NCBI RefSeq assembly: GCF_050003625.1
Contig: NC_134397.1
Location: 154,090,691-154,154,690, forward strand
Reading direction: 5' to 3'
DNA length: 64,000 nt
Origin: Haematobia irritans
Lineage: Eukaryota > Arthropoda > Insecta > Diptera > Muscidae
The position numbers were made by a program, and so were the translations under genes. This document shows positions 1-11,140 of the stretch, one piece after another. The notes under the pieces are model-generated. The model worked only from the letters and a program-made list of their open reading frames with translations, made no database searches and was not told the DNA's origin. The first letter of the stretch is position 1. Each line of letters opens with the position of its first letter.

Positions 1-529
1 TTTCATATGGCTGCAATAGCAAAACTTTTATAAATAGAAAATACGAGTTACACTCATATAGTCTATCACAATTCACAAGAATGTCTCCAGGTTGTATCCT
101 GGCAAAAACAAAAAAGCATTCACGGTTGGATCATACCAAAGAAGACCATGTAAAAAGGATTATATTATCTTTGGTTACAATCATAGTATAGATATTTCTC
201 ACATCTCTGAAGGGCTTGGGAATTCTTCGAATGTAGGCATTAGAAGTTGTATTGAATCTATGACAACATTTGTGAGAGAATTTACATCCAAAAGTTGTTA
301 AGAAATAAGAAACACTTTTGGTATGGATATTAGGGTGGTTGTGATTGACACAAGAAGAAAGTCGAAAAATTTTTAATTTTATATTGGGGGGTGCCGATAT
401 GTAAAGCGATATTGACAACAAATGGTTTAGTTGGGAATACGCATCAGACAATACGGAAACTATACTCAAAAGAAGATCTTTGAGGTAAAGAAACATTTTT
501 GAAGAACTTCCTCATTGTCTTACTGCTAA
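1..529. other. No recognisable gene or repeat
   Basis: AT-rich sequence with short open stretches on both strands that resemble nothing I know. I see no splice-bounded exon, RNA gene or element end here. Confidence 0.5.
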
Positions 530-1018
530 CACCAAAATCGCTTCTGTAACATATACCCCGAACACATTTTGCTTCAAGCATATATATTTTCAGGATTGGT
601 CCACACAAAATATTGTTTGTATCGTTCAAACATATTATGTTTCACCTTAGGGCATATACTGGTAGAAAAAAAAATATTAATGAAATTTTCTTTGTGTGGA
701 TATATTTTTAAGGCGCCAATTGGTTACTTCTATTATTTTGCTTGCAGTATACTCTCAAGGTCTCTCGTTCTAAACACATCTAAGTTTATAGGCTATTTCT
801 AAATGAATATATGTTTGTATATAAGTATATTATATTTAAAAACAGTTTATGCCCCAAACATAATATGTTCTAACATATTAACATATATGCCCCAAATATG
901 TTATGCTTGTTTATGAACATTATATGCTTGCACTTAAAAATATTGTGTTAAAAAATTTGAGTTCCAAACATATAATTTTTACACCCAAACATATGAAAAA
1001 CAATCTTTTTCGTCCGTG
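530..1018 (-). mobile_element. MITE family B, copy B3
   Basis: The right end (CATATGAAAAACAATC ... CGTCCGTG, then TA) is the reverse complement of the left end of copy B1 at 9592. The left end (CACCAAAATCGCTTCTGTAAC region) matches the right end of B1. The interior repeats 'aacatattatgtt' and 'catataatgtttgg' type motifs, as in B1 and B2. No coding capacity, so it must depend on a transposase from elsewhere. TA flank is clear on the right and off by one base on the left. Confidence 0.65.
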
Positions 1019-1032
1019 TAATATTTACTTAG

Positions 1033-1778
1033 TTTTATACCCACCACCATAGCATTGTGATGGGGGTATAATAAGTTTGTCATTCCGTTTGTAACACATC
1101 GAAATATCGATTTCCGACTATATCATGTATATATATTCTTGATCAGGGAGAAATTCTAAGACGATATAGCCATATCCGTCTGTCTGTTATAATTACGCTA
1201 CAGTTTTCAATAATGGTGAAATCGTCCTGAAATTTGGCACAGATTCGTTTTTTTGTTTTGTTAGCAGACAGGTCAAGTTCGAAGTTGGTCTATATCGGTC
1301 CAGGTTTTGATATAGCCCCCATATAAACCGCCTCCCGATTTGGGGTCTTGGGCTTCTAGAAATCGTATTTTCAATCCGATTTGCCTGAAATGTAAAATCT
1401 AGAGGTATTTTAGGACCACAAATGGTGAGTATCGGTCCATGTTTTGATATAGCCCCGATATAACCCGTCCCCATGATTTGGGTCGTGGGCTTCCAGAAAC
1501 CGTATTTTCTATCCGATTTGCCTGAAATTCGAAATCTACAGTTATTTTAAGACCAATAAGTATATACGGCCGTATGTTTGGCCAGGCCGAATCTTATGGA
1601 TTGAGTAGAAACTTATACTAAATACTGTCATCCACAATCGAATTACTTGGGTTGTGGTAATACCTGCCGATGACTTGCTACGACGAAGAGTTTTCAAAGG
1701 TAACTGTTATATTTGATTCATTGTGGTGGGTATTTAAGGTTCCACCCGCCCGAACTTACTGCCGTAAAGACTTCTTTA
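1033..1778 (+). mobile_element. DINE-1-like element, family C (C1)
   Basis: Starts with a TATACCCACCACCATAG...GGGGGTATA hairpin, then AATATCGATTTCCGACTATAT, a 'TATATATATTCTTGATCAGG' block and GTCCGTCTGTCTG, the classic dipteran DINE-1/INE-1 order. Two tandem units follow, marked by GATATAGCCCC at about 1303 and 1446 (period about 143 bp). The distal end reads GTGGTGGGTATTTAAGG ... CGAACTTACTGCCGTA. A piece of a family A element lies inside (1553-1690). DINE-1 elements are non-autonomous Helentron relatives. No gene is carried. Confidence 0.7.
1553..1690 (-). mobile_element. DINE family A terminal fragment inside C1
   Basis: Carries the family A distal end: AGTATATACGGCCGTATG, TTGGCCAGGCCGAAT and the ATCGAATTACTTGGGTTGTGG block seen in full copies such as A5 (33792-35949). 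The rest of the element is missing, so this is a truncated nested insertion. Confidence 0.6.
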
Positions 1779-2487
1779 AACTTACCTTAATATTATTTCA
1801 CAGTAAAGCCCTATAACATGAGCCTTTATAAGATGTCTATAACAATAACAAACGAATAACTACATTGCTTAGATTTCCGGTTGAAATAAACTGCATATCT
1901 CCTATTAGCCTTATTTCATATAAAACATAAAGCATAAATTTAAAGTCAATCGAAAGAATCTCTGCATTTTCAGTTGCAATGGGGAAAATGGAAAGAAATG
2001 AACAAAAAACAAATTTTGTAAATAAATAAAAAGTAACACTCGTTTTAATTGAATGTTCTTCTAAATTATTCATTTAAAAAACAAATAACCAAAGAATCAT
2101 TTTCAGAAAATTTTCTAGTTTAAGATACCCTTGAGAGTGTAGTTTGTAATGTAATTAAGAACAAAAAAAAAAAAAAACTGAAAAGAACACCATTGTCATA
2201 CAGATCTAATTGACTAATGTCATATGTCATAGATATGCAAGGGGCTTCGAATAAAAACTGGCACAATATACTACATGGTCTTAGAGAAGTTTTTTGTGTT
2301 CCTCAACCATTACCAAATGAAGTTAAGGTGACATTGTCATGTGCTTAGAAAAGAAATTGGATATGCCACAAATACTTTAGAATAAAATGTCACTCAAATC
2401 CTTTGGTTAAGAGATGGTATGCAAAAATATAATTTCTAAAAATTGGTCTCATGCAAAGTTTTAAGGTAACCCAGTAAGATTATCATG
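1779..2487. other. Unassigned AT-rich DNA
   Basis: No element end, exon or RNA gene recognised. It contains a poly-A run near 2165 and ends where minisatellite element M3 may begin. Confidence 0.5.
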
Positions 2488-2544
2488 CATGGTTATACCA
2501 TGGCTTGTCTAGCTTACACTGAAACAAGGAAATCGACAGATATT

Positions 2545-3183
2545 ACTATCAAAATTTTCTATATATAATTTTGGCAAAATTTTCTATAGAAATAAAATTT
2601 TGGCAAAATTTTCTATAGAAATAAAATTTTGGCAAAATTTTCTAATAGAAATAAAATTTTGGCAAAATTTTCTATAGAAATAAAATGTTGACAACATTTT
2701 CTATAGAAAACAACAATTTTGAGAAAATAGCTTAACCAGAAGAGAAAAAAATAAAATTTTGGCAAAATTTTCTACAGAAGTAAAATTTTGGCAAAATTTT
2801 CTATAGAAATTAAATTTTGGCAAAATTTTCTATAGAAACCAAAATTTTGAGAAAATAGCTTAACCAGAAGAGAAAAAATAAAATTTTGTCAAAATTTTCT
2901 ATAGAAGTAAAATTTTGGCAAAATTTTCTATAGAAATTAAATTTTGGCAAAATTTTCTATAGAAATAAAATTTTGTCAAAATTTTCTATAGAAGTAAAAT
3001 GTTGGCAAAATTTTCTATAGAAATTAAATTTTGGCAAAATTTTCTATAGAAATAAAATCTTGACGTAATTTCCTGAAGAAATAAAATTTTGACAAAATTT
3101 TCTATAGAAATAAAATTTTGGCAAAATAAGCTGTAGAAACAAAAATTTTGCCAAACAAAATTTGCAAAATTTGCTGTAGAAAC
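2545..3183 (+). repeat. 29-bp minisatellite array, left block of M3
   Basis: Tandem 29-bp units of the type GAAATAAAATTTTGGCAAAA + TTTTCTATA. In this block the variant GGC is common, where other blocks have GAC. A longer unit with 'gagaaaatagcttaaccagaagagaaaaaa' type sequence recurs at about 2720 and 2850, so part of the block was amplified as a larger piece. Confidence 0.9.
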
Positions 3184-4036
3184 TAGAGGTGTGCGCGTGA
3201 CTGAAATTTCACCAGCACTCATGCACATTCACGAAGCAAAATATTTATGTGGCAGTACGATATATCAGGCTCACTTAGACTATTCAGTCCATTGTGATAC
3301 CACATTGGTGAACTTCTCTCTTATCACTGAGTGCTGCCTGATTCCATGTTAAGCTCAATGACAAGGGACCTCCTTTTTATAGACGAGTCCGAACGGCGTT
3401 CCACATTGCAGTGAAACCACTTATAGAAGTTTTGAAACCCTCAGAAATGTCACCAGCATTACTGAGGTGGGATAATCCACCGCTGAAAAACTTTTTGGTG
3501 TTCGGTCGAAGCAGGAATCGAACCCAGGACCTTGTGTATGCAAAACGGGCATGCTAACCATTGCACCACGGTGGCTCATTCACGCACGTACGTGTGGTAG
3601 TCAATCCCACTCACGCACATTCACGAAATGAAAACCAGTACTTACGCACGCTGACGCACGAAATACTTTTAAAGACTCATATCCACGCACGATTCACGAC
3701 AACTCACGTGACTCACGACAAATTCACGAAACTCACGATATTTTCCAAACGGAAATCAGCAAAGGTAACAAATTTCAAAAATAGAATGCAGTTCGAAAGC
3801 TAAATTAATTTCAGTTAACATACGAGTGTGAACTAAATCTGGATTATTTTCGTGAGCGTGATTTTCCAGAAATTTTATTCACGTATATTCACGAACCGAT
3901 TTTATTTCTCACGCACGCTCACGCACGACATATTTATTTTAGTCCCATTCACGCACATTCACGAGAGTTGCTTTGGATTTTGTTCACGACTCACGTGATT
4001 CAGGCGTGAATCACGCGTGTCACGCGCACACCTCTA
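3184..4036. mobile_element. hAT-like element with CACG-rich interior
   Basis: Perfect 18-bp terminal inverted repeats TAGAGGTGTGCGCGTGAC at 3184-3201 and its complement ending at 4036. Flanking octamers GTAGAAAC and TTAGAAAA agree at 6 of 8 positions, as expected of an old 8-bp hAT duplication. The interior (3205-3250 and 3578-4020) is crowded with CACGCA, TTCACGA and ACTCACG motifs. Such subterminal motifs often bind hAT transposases. No transposase gene. A SINE is nested at 3251-3577. Confidence 0.7.
3251..3577 (-). mobile_element. tRNA-derived SINE (S1)
   Basis: Read on the minus strand it starts AGCCACCGTGGTGCAATGG (A-box-like), has GGGTTCGATTCCTGC (B-box), then a body ending near CTGATATATCGTACTGCC. 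RNA polymerase III would start at the tRNA-like head. It needs a LINE for movement. The CCTAACC tail is lost in this copy. It lies inside the hAT-like element at 3184-4036, so it inserted later. Confidence 0.8.
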
Positions 4037-6125
4037 TTAGAAAAAAAAAATTGCCAAAATTTCCTATAGAAATAAAAGTTTGGCAAAATTTTCTATAGAA
4101 ATAAAATTCTAGAAAAATATTCTATATAAATAAAATTCTGGAAAAATTTTCTATAGAAATAAAATTTCGACAAAATTTTCTATAGAAATAAACATTCGAT
4201 AAAATTTGTTTTGATTTTGACAAAATTTTTTATAAAATAAAATTTTGACGAAATTTTCTATAGAAACAAAATTTTGACAAAAAAAAATTTCACAAAATTG
4301 TCTATAAAATTAATTAAAATTTTGATAAAATTGTCTATAAAAATTAAATTTTGACAAAATTTTCTATAGAAATAAAATGTTGATAAAAAATTTCCTAAAG
4401 AAATAACATTTTAACAAAATTTTCTTATAGAAATAAAATTTTGTCATAAATTTCTAGAGAAATAAAATTTTGACAAATTTTTTTTACAGAAATAAAATTT
4501 TGACATAATTTCCTAACGAAATAAAATGTTGATAAAAAATTTTCTAAAGAAATAAAATTTTGACAAAAAAAATTTTATAGAAATAACAATTTGACATAAT
4601 TTTCTATACAAATAAAATTTTGACATAATTTTCTATAGAAATAAAATTTTGACAAAATTTTCTTATAGAACTAAATATCGGCATAATTTTCTACAGAAAT
4701 AAAATTTTGTCAAAATTTTCTATAGAAATAAATTCTGGAAAATTTTTCTATAGAAATCAAATTTTGACAAAAAAATTTTCTACAAAAATAAAATTTTGGA
4801 AAAATTTTCTAAGAAATAAAATTTTGGAAAAATTTTTTATAGAAATAAAATTTTGGCGAAGTTTTCTATAGAAATAAAATTTTGACAAAATTTTCTATAA
4901 AAATAAAATTTTGATTTTGACAAAATTTTTTATAAAAATAAAATTTTTTCTATAGAAATAAAATTTTGACATAATTTCCTAACGAAATAAAATGTTGATA
5001 AAAAATTTCCTAAATAAATAGAATTTTGAAAAATTTTCTTATAGAAATAACATTTTGACATAATTTTCTATAGAAATAAAATTTTGACAAAAATTATTTA
5101 CAGAAATAAAATTTTGACATAATTTTCTATAGAAATAAAATTTTGACATAATTATCTAACGAAATAAAATGTTGATAAAAAATTTCCTAAATAAATAGAA
5201 TTTTAACAAAATTTTCTTATAGAAATAACATTTTGACATAATTTTCTATAGAAATAAAATTTTGACAAAATTTTCTATAGAAATAAAATTTTGACAAAAT
5301 TTTCTATAAAAATAAAATTTTGACATAATTTTCTATAGAAATAAATTTTTGACATAATTTCCTAACGAAATAAAATATTGATAAAAAATTTCCCAAAGAA
5401 ATAAAATTTTGACATAATTTTCTATAGAAATCAAATTTTGACAAACATTTCTTACAAAAATAAAATTTTGACATAATTTTCTATAGAAATAAAATTTTTA
5501 CAAAATTTTCTTATAGAACTAAATTTCGACATAATTTTCTACAGAAATAAAATTTTGGCAAAATTTTCTATAGAAATAAATTCTGAAAAAATTTTCTATT
5601 GAAATCAAATTTTGACAAATTTTTCTATAGAAAAAAAATTTTGACAAAATTTTCTATAGAAATAAAATTCTCAAAAAATTTTCCACGAAAATAAAATTTT
5701 GGCAAAATTTTCTATAGAAATAAAATTTTGGAAAAAATGTCTATAAAAAATAAATTTTCTATAAAAATAAAATTTTGACAAAATTTTCTATAGAAATAAA
5801 ATTTTGACAAAATTTTCTATAGAAATAACAGTTTGACAAAATTTACTATAAAAATAAAATTTTGACAACATTTTCTATAAAAATTAAATTTTGACAAAAT
5901 TCCCTATAGAAATAAAATTTTGACAAAAAATTCTTACAGAAATAATTTTGTGACATAATTTTCTATAGAGATTAAATAGAAATAGAAATACAATTTTGAC
6001 AAACTTTTCGATTGAAATAAAATTTTGACAAAATTTTCTATAGAAATAAAAATTTAGGAAAAATTTTCTCTAGAAATAAAGTTTTAGCAAAATATTCTAC
6101 AGAAATAAAATTTTGACAAAATTTT
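4037..6125 (+). repeat. 29-bp minisatellite array, right block of M3
   Basis: About 70 diverged 29-bp units (AAATAAAATTTTGACAAAA + TTTTCTATAG type) with many single-base changes and small indels. Variants such as TTTCCTAACGAAATAAAATG recur at 4508, 4975, 5155 and 5355, showing that multi-unit blocks were duplicated. Reading frames through it are low-complexity artefacts. Confidence 0.9.
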
Positions 6126-6289
6126 TTATAGAAGATTTTTTTCTCTAAATTTTGGTATATTATTTTTGGTTCGAGTGGGAACCGTGTTACAATGCGTCCA
6201 ACTCTGATTCGAACGTGATCCGCAAGACCATGCAAGTTTTTGAGCCTTTTTTTTTTTTTTTGAGTTATCACCATAAGGATAACTCCAAG

Positions 6290-6372
6290 GAAACTATTAT
6301 ATTTGATCCATGTGGTCTAGTATTTATGATTCGGCCTGGCCGAACCTACGGCCGTATATGTGTATTTTGCTA
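6290..6372 (+). mobile_element. DINE family C distal-end fragment
   Basis: ATATTTGATCCATGTGGTCT, GATTCGGCCTGGCCGAAC and GGCCGTATAT match the distal ends of C1 and C2 (49640-49706). The proximal TATACCC part is absent. Confidence 0.55.
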
Positions 6373-7190
6373 TTCTGCTATTTAAATTTCTCACAAGTTT
6401 CATAGCTTAACAAAAAAAATTCTCTTGCTGGGAAAGATAACTAAGGCAATGGCAAAAATACCTCCAATTATAGTACATCCCATGTTTAGATTAAAAAAAA
6501 AAACAACAACAAAAAATGCCAGAACATTCTCAGACTCTTGGTATTGATAATTATGAAATTGTTTGGCATGCCAAACATTTGTGGTAGTTTTTGGTTTTTC
6601 ACTTGTCCATGCTTCTCATCGTAGTACTCACGCATACATCCAAACACTCCTTTATGTAAGATAGATGCGTATACTATCTTACATAAAGGAGTGTTTGGAT
6701 GTATGCGTGAGTATATACATATGACCATGTCCTGTAGAGGACATTGTTATTTGTAAAGCTAAGGATTTTTCTTTTACTTTGGCATAACTTTTCTAGAAAA
6801 AAGGAAGAAAAAAAAAACAACAAAATATAAACAACTTGTAATGGAATGATGCTCAAGCATATAACGATGGATGAAGTGCATGCAAAGGATAGCAGAGATT
6901 GCTAATTTTTTTTGTCCTGATTTTCCATGTGTGGGTTTGTCCCTATGCTTTGGCAATGTTGGAAAATATTTGTACAATTTACATTCCAAAAATAACGAGA
7001 AGATATGAACTAAAATAACATGAAGAAATTTTATGCTGGCAAGCATGCCAGGACTATTTCATCTTTTAGCATAAACCGGAAATTAGTAGTAGTTGTATTT
7101 TTGAGGTAACATTTGTATTACCGATGTATTCTAGAGAATTCATTTATTATTCAAGGATACAATCAAACAGAAAGGTTTTGGCAAAAAAAT
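6373..7190. other. Mostly single-copy DNA with a large inverted repeat
   Basis: Unlike most of the window this stretch shows no element signature. Its only striking structure is the inverted repeat at 6625-6713. Homopolymer A runs sit at 6490-6510 and 6800-6820. No convincing exon. Confidence 0.5.
6625..6713. repeat. Perfect 40-bp inverted repeat, 9-nt loop
   Basis: Left arm 6625-6664 begins TACTCACGCATACATCC and ends TATGTAAGATAG. The right arm 6674-6713 is its exact reverse complement. The spacer is ATGCGTATA. Just outside, a G faces a T and then pairing stops. The arms contain no mismatch, which is unusual in this decayed neighbourhood. A transcript would fold into a single long hairpin. 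Confidence 0.95.
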
Positions 7191-7340
7191 ATACAGTGAA
7201 ACCTCTACGGCAAGAACACTCTGAAAAACGGACACCTCTCAAAAGTGGACAACTATCGTGAGATATTTACTCTATTGTCACATCAAAATTAACCTCGCAT
7301 TAATGTCCACTTTTGAGAGATTTGAGCTCAAATTTTGGAA
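7191..7340. mobile_element. pogo/Tigger-like MITE fragment
   Basis: CAGTGAAACCTCTACGG follows a TA dinucleotide, and CTCTGAAAAACGGACACC lies just inside; this resembles pogo-group ends. CTCTCAAAAGTGGACA (7236-7251) is repeated exactly inverted at 7304-7319, giving a foldback with a 52-bp spacer. The far end is not recognisable. Confidence 0.4.
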
Positions 7341-7429
7341 AAGAGCATTCAGGTTTAATAGAGGATTCAGTTGACATACACACAAGCCAGTATTCGGCTT
7401 GTTGTGAGCTTTAACTTCTTTCATTCCAG

Positions 7430-7570
7430 GAACTGTGCGTCTCTATCAAATTCCTTAATTGGTTTCCACAGCCTGCTTTGAACATGGCCAGGGTCCTGGC
7501 CAGGTCAGTGACATAGGTAGTGTTCCAAGGCCTGCTCATCCTCAAAACACATGCATCACAGGAATGGAAA
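7430..7570 (-). pseudogene. Non-LTR retrotransposon ORF2 C-terminal remnant
   Basis: Minus-strand translation contains CDACVLRMSRPWNTTYVTD followed by LARTLAMFK. The same stretch, diverged, occurs in the larger LINE remains near 12940-12985 (RECVFKVMRLWNTTFVTN). It fits the region after RNase H in I/Jockey-type ORF2 proteins, where a Cys-containing segment is followed by 'LARxxxxFK'-like sequence. No flanking domains survive. Confidence 0.45.
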
Positions 7571-7641
7571 ATAAAATTTTTAAGAAAGTACAAAAAAGGT
7601 ATTTTTTGTGCGAAAAAGTACTTTTCACTAAATTTCAAAAA

Positions 7642-8856
7642 ACAAGTATATACGGCCGTAAGTTCGGCCCGGCAGAATCTTATGTACCCTCCACCATGGA
7701 TTGCGTAGAAACTTCTACTACAGACTGTCAACCACAATCGTATTACTTGGGTTGCGGTAATACTTGCCGATGGCAAGGTATCTTAAAACTAAAACTAAAA
7801 AATCTTAAAACACCGTCTTCTCAATTGTAAGTTAATCCATACGGGGTATATATTAAACAAAAAAAGGCAGATTAAGTACTTATATAATTCAGTTTGACAA
7901 AATTTTCTATAGAAATAAAGTTTTGGTAGATTATTTTTGGGGATAGGCTATATATAACTAAAGACCGATATGGACCAATTTTGGCATGGTTGTTAGCGGC
8001 CATAACTAGCGCAATGTACCAAATTTCACCACGTACCAAATTTCAACCGGATCGGGTGAAATTTGCTCTTCCAAGGGGCTTCGAAGGTCAAATCTAGGGA
8101 TCGGTTTATATGGGCTACATACAATTATGGACCGATGTGGACTAATTTTGGCGTAGTTGTTAGAGACCTAAACTAACACCATGTACCAAATTTCTCCCGA
8201 ATCGGATGAAATTTGCTTCTCTTAGAGGATCCGCAAGCCAAATCGGGGGATCGGATTATAAGGGGGCTATATATAATTATGGACCGATGTGGACGAATTT
8301 TTGCGTAGTTGTTAGAGACCATATACTAACACCATGTACCAAATTTCAGCCAGATCGGATGAAATTTGCTTCTCTTGGAGGCTCTGCAAACCAAATCTGG
8401 GGATCGGTTTATATGGCGGCTATATATAATTATGGACCGATATGGACCAATTTTTGCATGGTTGTTAGAGACCATATACTAACACCATGTACAAAATTTC
8501 AACCGGATGGAATGAATTTTGCTCCTCCAAGAGGTTCCGCAAACCAAATCTGAGCGTCGGTTTATTTGGGGACTATACGCAAAAGTGGTCCGATATGGCC
8601 TGTTTACAATACCATCCGAAGTACATCAATAACCACTACAAAGGTTTCAAGTTGATAGCTTGTTTCTTTCGGAAGTTAGCGTGATTTCAACAGACGAACG
8701 GACGGATGGACGGACGGACATGCTTAGATCGACTCAGATTTTCACCACGACCCAGAATATATATACTTTATGGGGTCTTGGAACAATATTTCAATGTGCT
8801 ACAAACGGAATGACAAAGATAATATACCCCCCATCCTATGGTGGAGGGTATAAAAA
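7642..8856 (-). mobile_element. DINE-1-like element, family A (A1)
   Basis: Nearly complete. The distal end at 7642 is ACAAGTATATACGGCCGTAA with the hairpin arms TTCGGCC/GGCAGAA. Then come a single minisatellite unit (about 7892-7925), a joint GGTAGATTATTTTTGG, four diverged copies of the 153-bp unit (7940-8560), and the proximal part with GACGGATGGACGGACGGAC and GAATATATATACTTTATGGGG. It ends CCTATGGTGGAGGGTATA. Two of the tandem units are closest to each other (8190-8340 and 8345-8500). Confidence 0.8.
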
Positions 8857-9234
8857 TTCAATTGGAGGATTATTGACAAGAGCTTCTTTGGACTGAATTT
8901 TAAAGAAAAGAAAATTTTGTTTGTCACCTGCCCAATTTTACCGTAGTATTGTAATCACGGTCGTCACAAATGGTAGAATTTTACTCTTTGGTAGATTGGT
9001 AGAATTCATGGTACTTCATAAATTTTCTGTAGATAAATAAAAATAAATTTTCGACAAAATGTTCTATAGAAATACAATTTTTATAAAATTTACTATAGAA
9101 ATAAAATGTTGACAAAATGTTCTATAGATATAAAAATTTGACAAAATTTTTAATAAAAATTAAATTTAACAAAATTTTCAATAGATTTTCACCTTGAGTT
9201 TATTGAACTGCCTGAATTTATTCTGATAATTGGT

Positions 9235-9507
9235 TGAGGTTAGGTTAGGTTAGGTGGCAGCCCGATGTATCAGGCTCACTTAGACTATTCAGTCCATTGT
9301 GATACCACATTGGTAAACTTCTCTCTTATCACTGAGTGCTGCCTGATTCCATGTTAAGCTTAATGACAAGGGACCTCCTTTTTATAGCCGAGTCCGAACG
9401 GCGTCCCATATTGCACTGAAACCACTTAGAGAAGCTTTGAAACCCTCGGAAATGTCACTAGAATTACTGAGGTAGCGGGCATGCTAACCATTGCACCACG
9501 CTGGTTG
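9235..9507 (-). mobile_element. tRNA-derived SINE (S2), internally deleted
   Basis: Starts on the plus strand with GGTTAGGTTAGGTTAGG, the complement of the CCTAACC tail, and ends ATTGCACCACGC, the tRNA-like head. The segment with the B box is deleted (CTGAGGTA joins GCGGGCATGC). The flanking GGTTGA on both sides is the target duplication in F1. Confidence 0.8.
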
Positions 9508-9591
9508 ATAGTTTTGCTGCAAGTAGAGGATGCTGATGAGGAATGTGGTAATTCCGAAACGTGCGTCCATCCAACCATCTTGCAGTCTATA

Positions 9592-10522
9592 CACGGATGA
9601 AAAAGACTGTTTTTCATATGTTTGGCTATAAACATTATATGTTTGGAGCACACATTTTTAAACACAATATTATTGAGTGCAAGCATATAATGTTCATAAA
9701 CTAGCGTAACATGTTTGGGACATATATGTTAATATGTTAGAACATATTATGTTTGGGACATAAAATGTTTGTAAATATAATATGCTTGGATGCAAACATA
9801 TATTAATTTAGAAATAGTCTATAAACATATATGTGTTTAGTAGCTTGGAGCGCTATTTAACAGGGAGCGATATTGAATTAAGTTGGTGGTTGTTGCTTGT
9901 TATTACAAAATTAACATTTTATTTTTCCTTGGGCAATTTATCAGCTACTTCTTTGATCCTTACAAACTGTGTGGTCCGCTGTTCGAATCCCCGTCCGGCA
10001 AAAGGTAAAATTAAAATAAAAAATACAATTGAATAATTTCTTCTACAATGTTTGTATTACAGAAAAAGGTGCTAAGAACTAAAAAATCTCGTGGAAGTAA
10101 GAAAGATGTCGGGGAATATACAATTGGGCAGAAACAAAATTTTGAGCATTCAGGTCGAAATATAAATAAATAAATAAATATATAAATAAATAAATAAAAT
10201 TTTGAGCACAATATTGTTTGGGAGAATTTTTTTTAAGCATATAATATTTTTGGGTGCAAAATGCTTCCAAACATATTATATGTTCACATAATAACATATT
10301 GTTTTCTGGAAGACAACATTATTGAATTTGGATGCAAAAATACAAAATGTTTGGAACTTAGACTACCCAAACATATATTGTTTAGACCAATATGCGTTCA
10401 AACATATTATATATTGGAAGAGATCAAACATATAAATGTTTGGGCAATACCCAAAAATGTATATGCTTGAAGCAAAATATGTTTGGGAGTATATGTTACA
10501 GAAGGGATTTTTTGTGAGCGTG
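9592..10522 (+). mobile_element. MITE family B (B1), with visible empty site
   Basis: Ends are CACGGATGAAAAAGACTG and the inverted GGGATTTTTTGTGAGCGTG, flanked by TA on both sides (9590-9591, 10523-10524). The interrupted F1 sequence GCAGTCTA/GGGCTTTG is continuous in F2 at about 37565, which proves the boundaries. A tRNA-like segment with CTGTTCGAATCCCCG lies at 9980-10000. Repeated 'aaacatatt' motifs fill the arms. No gene. Confidence 0.8.
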
Positions 10523-11140
10523 TAGGGCTTTGCCCAAATAAATTTGACAAATATTCTTTTCCTCTGTTGGTTGAGCTACACGTGTAGTTTAGTCAATGCA
10601 TGGTTTTAAGCTGAAATCAAAAACAACAATAATGAAATATAATTTTCACAAAATTTTCAATAGAAATAAAATTTGACAAAATTTTCAATAGCAATAAAAT
10701 TTTGACAAAATATTCAATAGCAATAAAATTTTGACAAAATTTTCTATAGCAATAACATTTTGACAAAATTTTTTATAAAAATAAAACTTTGACAAAATTT
10801 TCTATAGAAATAAATTTTTGCAAAACAATATAGGGCTTTGCCCAAATAAATTTGACAAATATTATTTTCCTCTGGTGGTTAAGCTACACGTGTAGTTTAG
10901 TCAATGCATGGTTTTAAGCTGAAATCAAAAACAACAATAATGAAATAAAATTTTGACAAAATTTTCAATAGAAATAAAATTTGACAAAATTTTCAATAGC
11001 AATAAAATTTTGACAAAATATTCAATAGCAATAAAATTTTGACAAAATTTTCTATAGAAATAAAATTTTGACAAAATTTTCAATAGAAATATTATTTTGT
11101 AAAAATTTTCTATAGAAATAAATTTTTGCAAAACAATATA
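10523..11140 (+). repeat. 308-bp tandem duplication
   Basis: TAGGGCTTTGCCCAAATAAA starts at 10523 and again at 10831. Each copy runs through the F1 arm and about six 29-bp minisatellite units, ending AATTTTTGCAAAACAATAT. Copies differ by scattered bases, so the event is not very recent. The joint lies exactly at the internal boundary of the F1 arm. Confidence 0.85.

Larger units (their letters stand above)
2488..6186. mobile_element. Minisatellite-bearing element M3
   Basis: The right boundary is AGATTAT-like 'tattatttttggttcgag' followed by TGGGAACCGTG at 6176-6186, the same end as M1 and M2. The left boundary is less sure: CATGGTTATACC at 2488, preceded by TTATCATG, against TTACAATG after the right end (6 of 8 matching). 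The interior is 29-bp minisatellite plus a nested hAT-like element. If the boundaries hold this is a 3.7-kb copy of the M family. Confidence 0.45.
9190..10645 (-). mobile_element. Foldback element F1, interrupted twice
   Basis: Matches the reverse complement of F2 (37459-37902): CTGCCTGAATTTATTCTG, GATAGTTTTGCTGCAAG, CATCCAACCATCTTGCAG, then GGGCTTTGCCCAAATAAA and the arm ending AAGCTGAAATCAAAAACAAC. Inserted are S2 (duplicating GGTTGA) and B1 (duplicating TA). The far arm is missing, so this copy is truncated on its left. Confidence 0.7.

Noticed and set aside
2545..6125. CRISPR array
   Set aside because: Units are directly adjacent, 29 bp, diverged and without unique spacers, in a eukaryotic context.
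9240..9260. TTAGG-type telomeric repeat
   Set aside because: GGTTAGGTTAGG here is the complement of the SINE tail. Diptera lack TTAGG telomeres, and it occurs at every SINE copy.
9970..10005. tRNA gene
   Set aside because: There is a good B box but no matching acceptor or anticodon stems. It is part of MITE B1.
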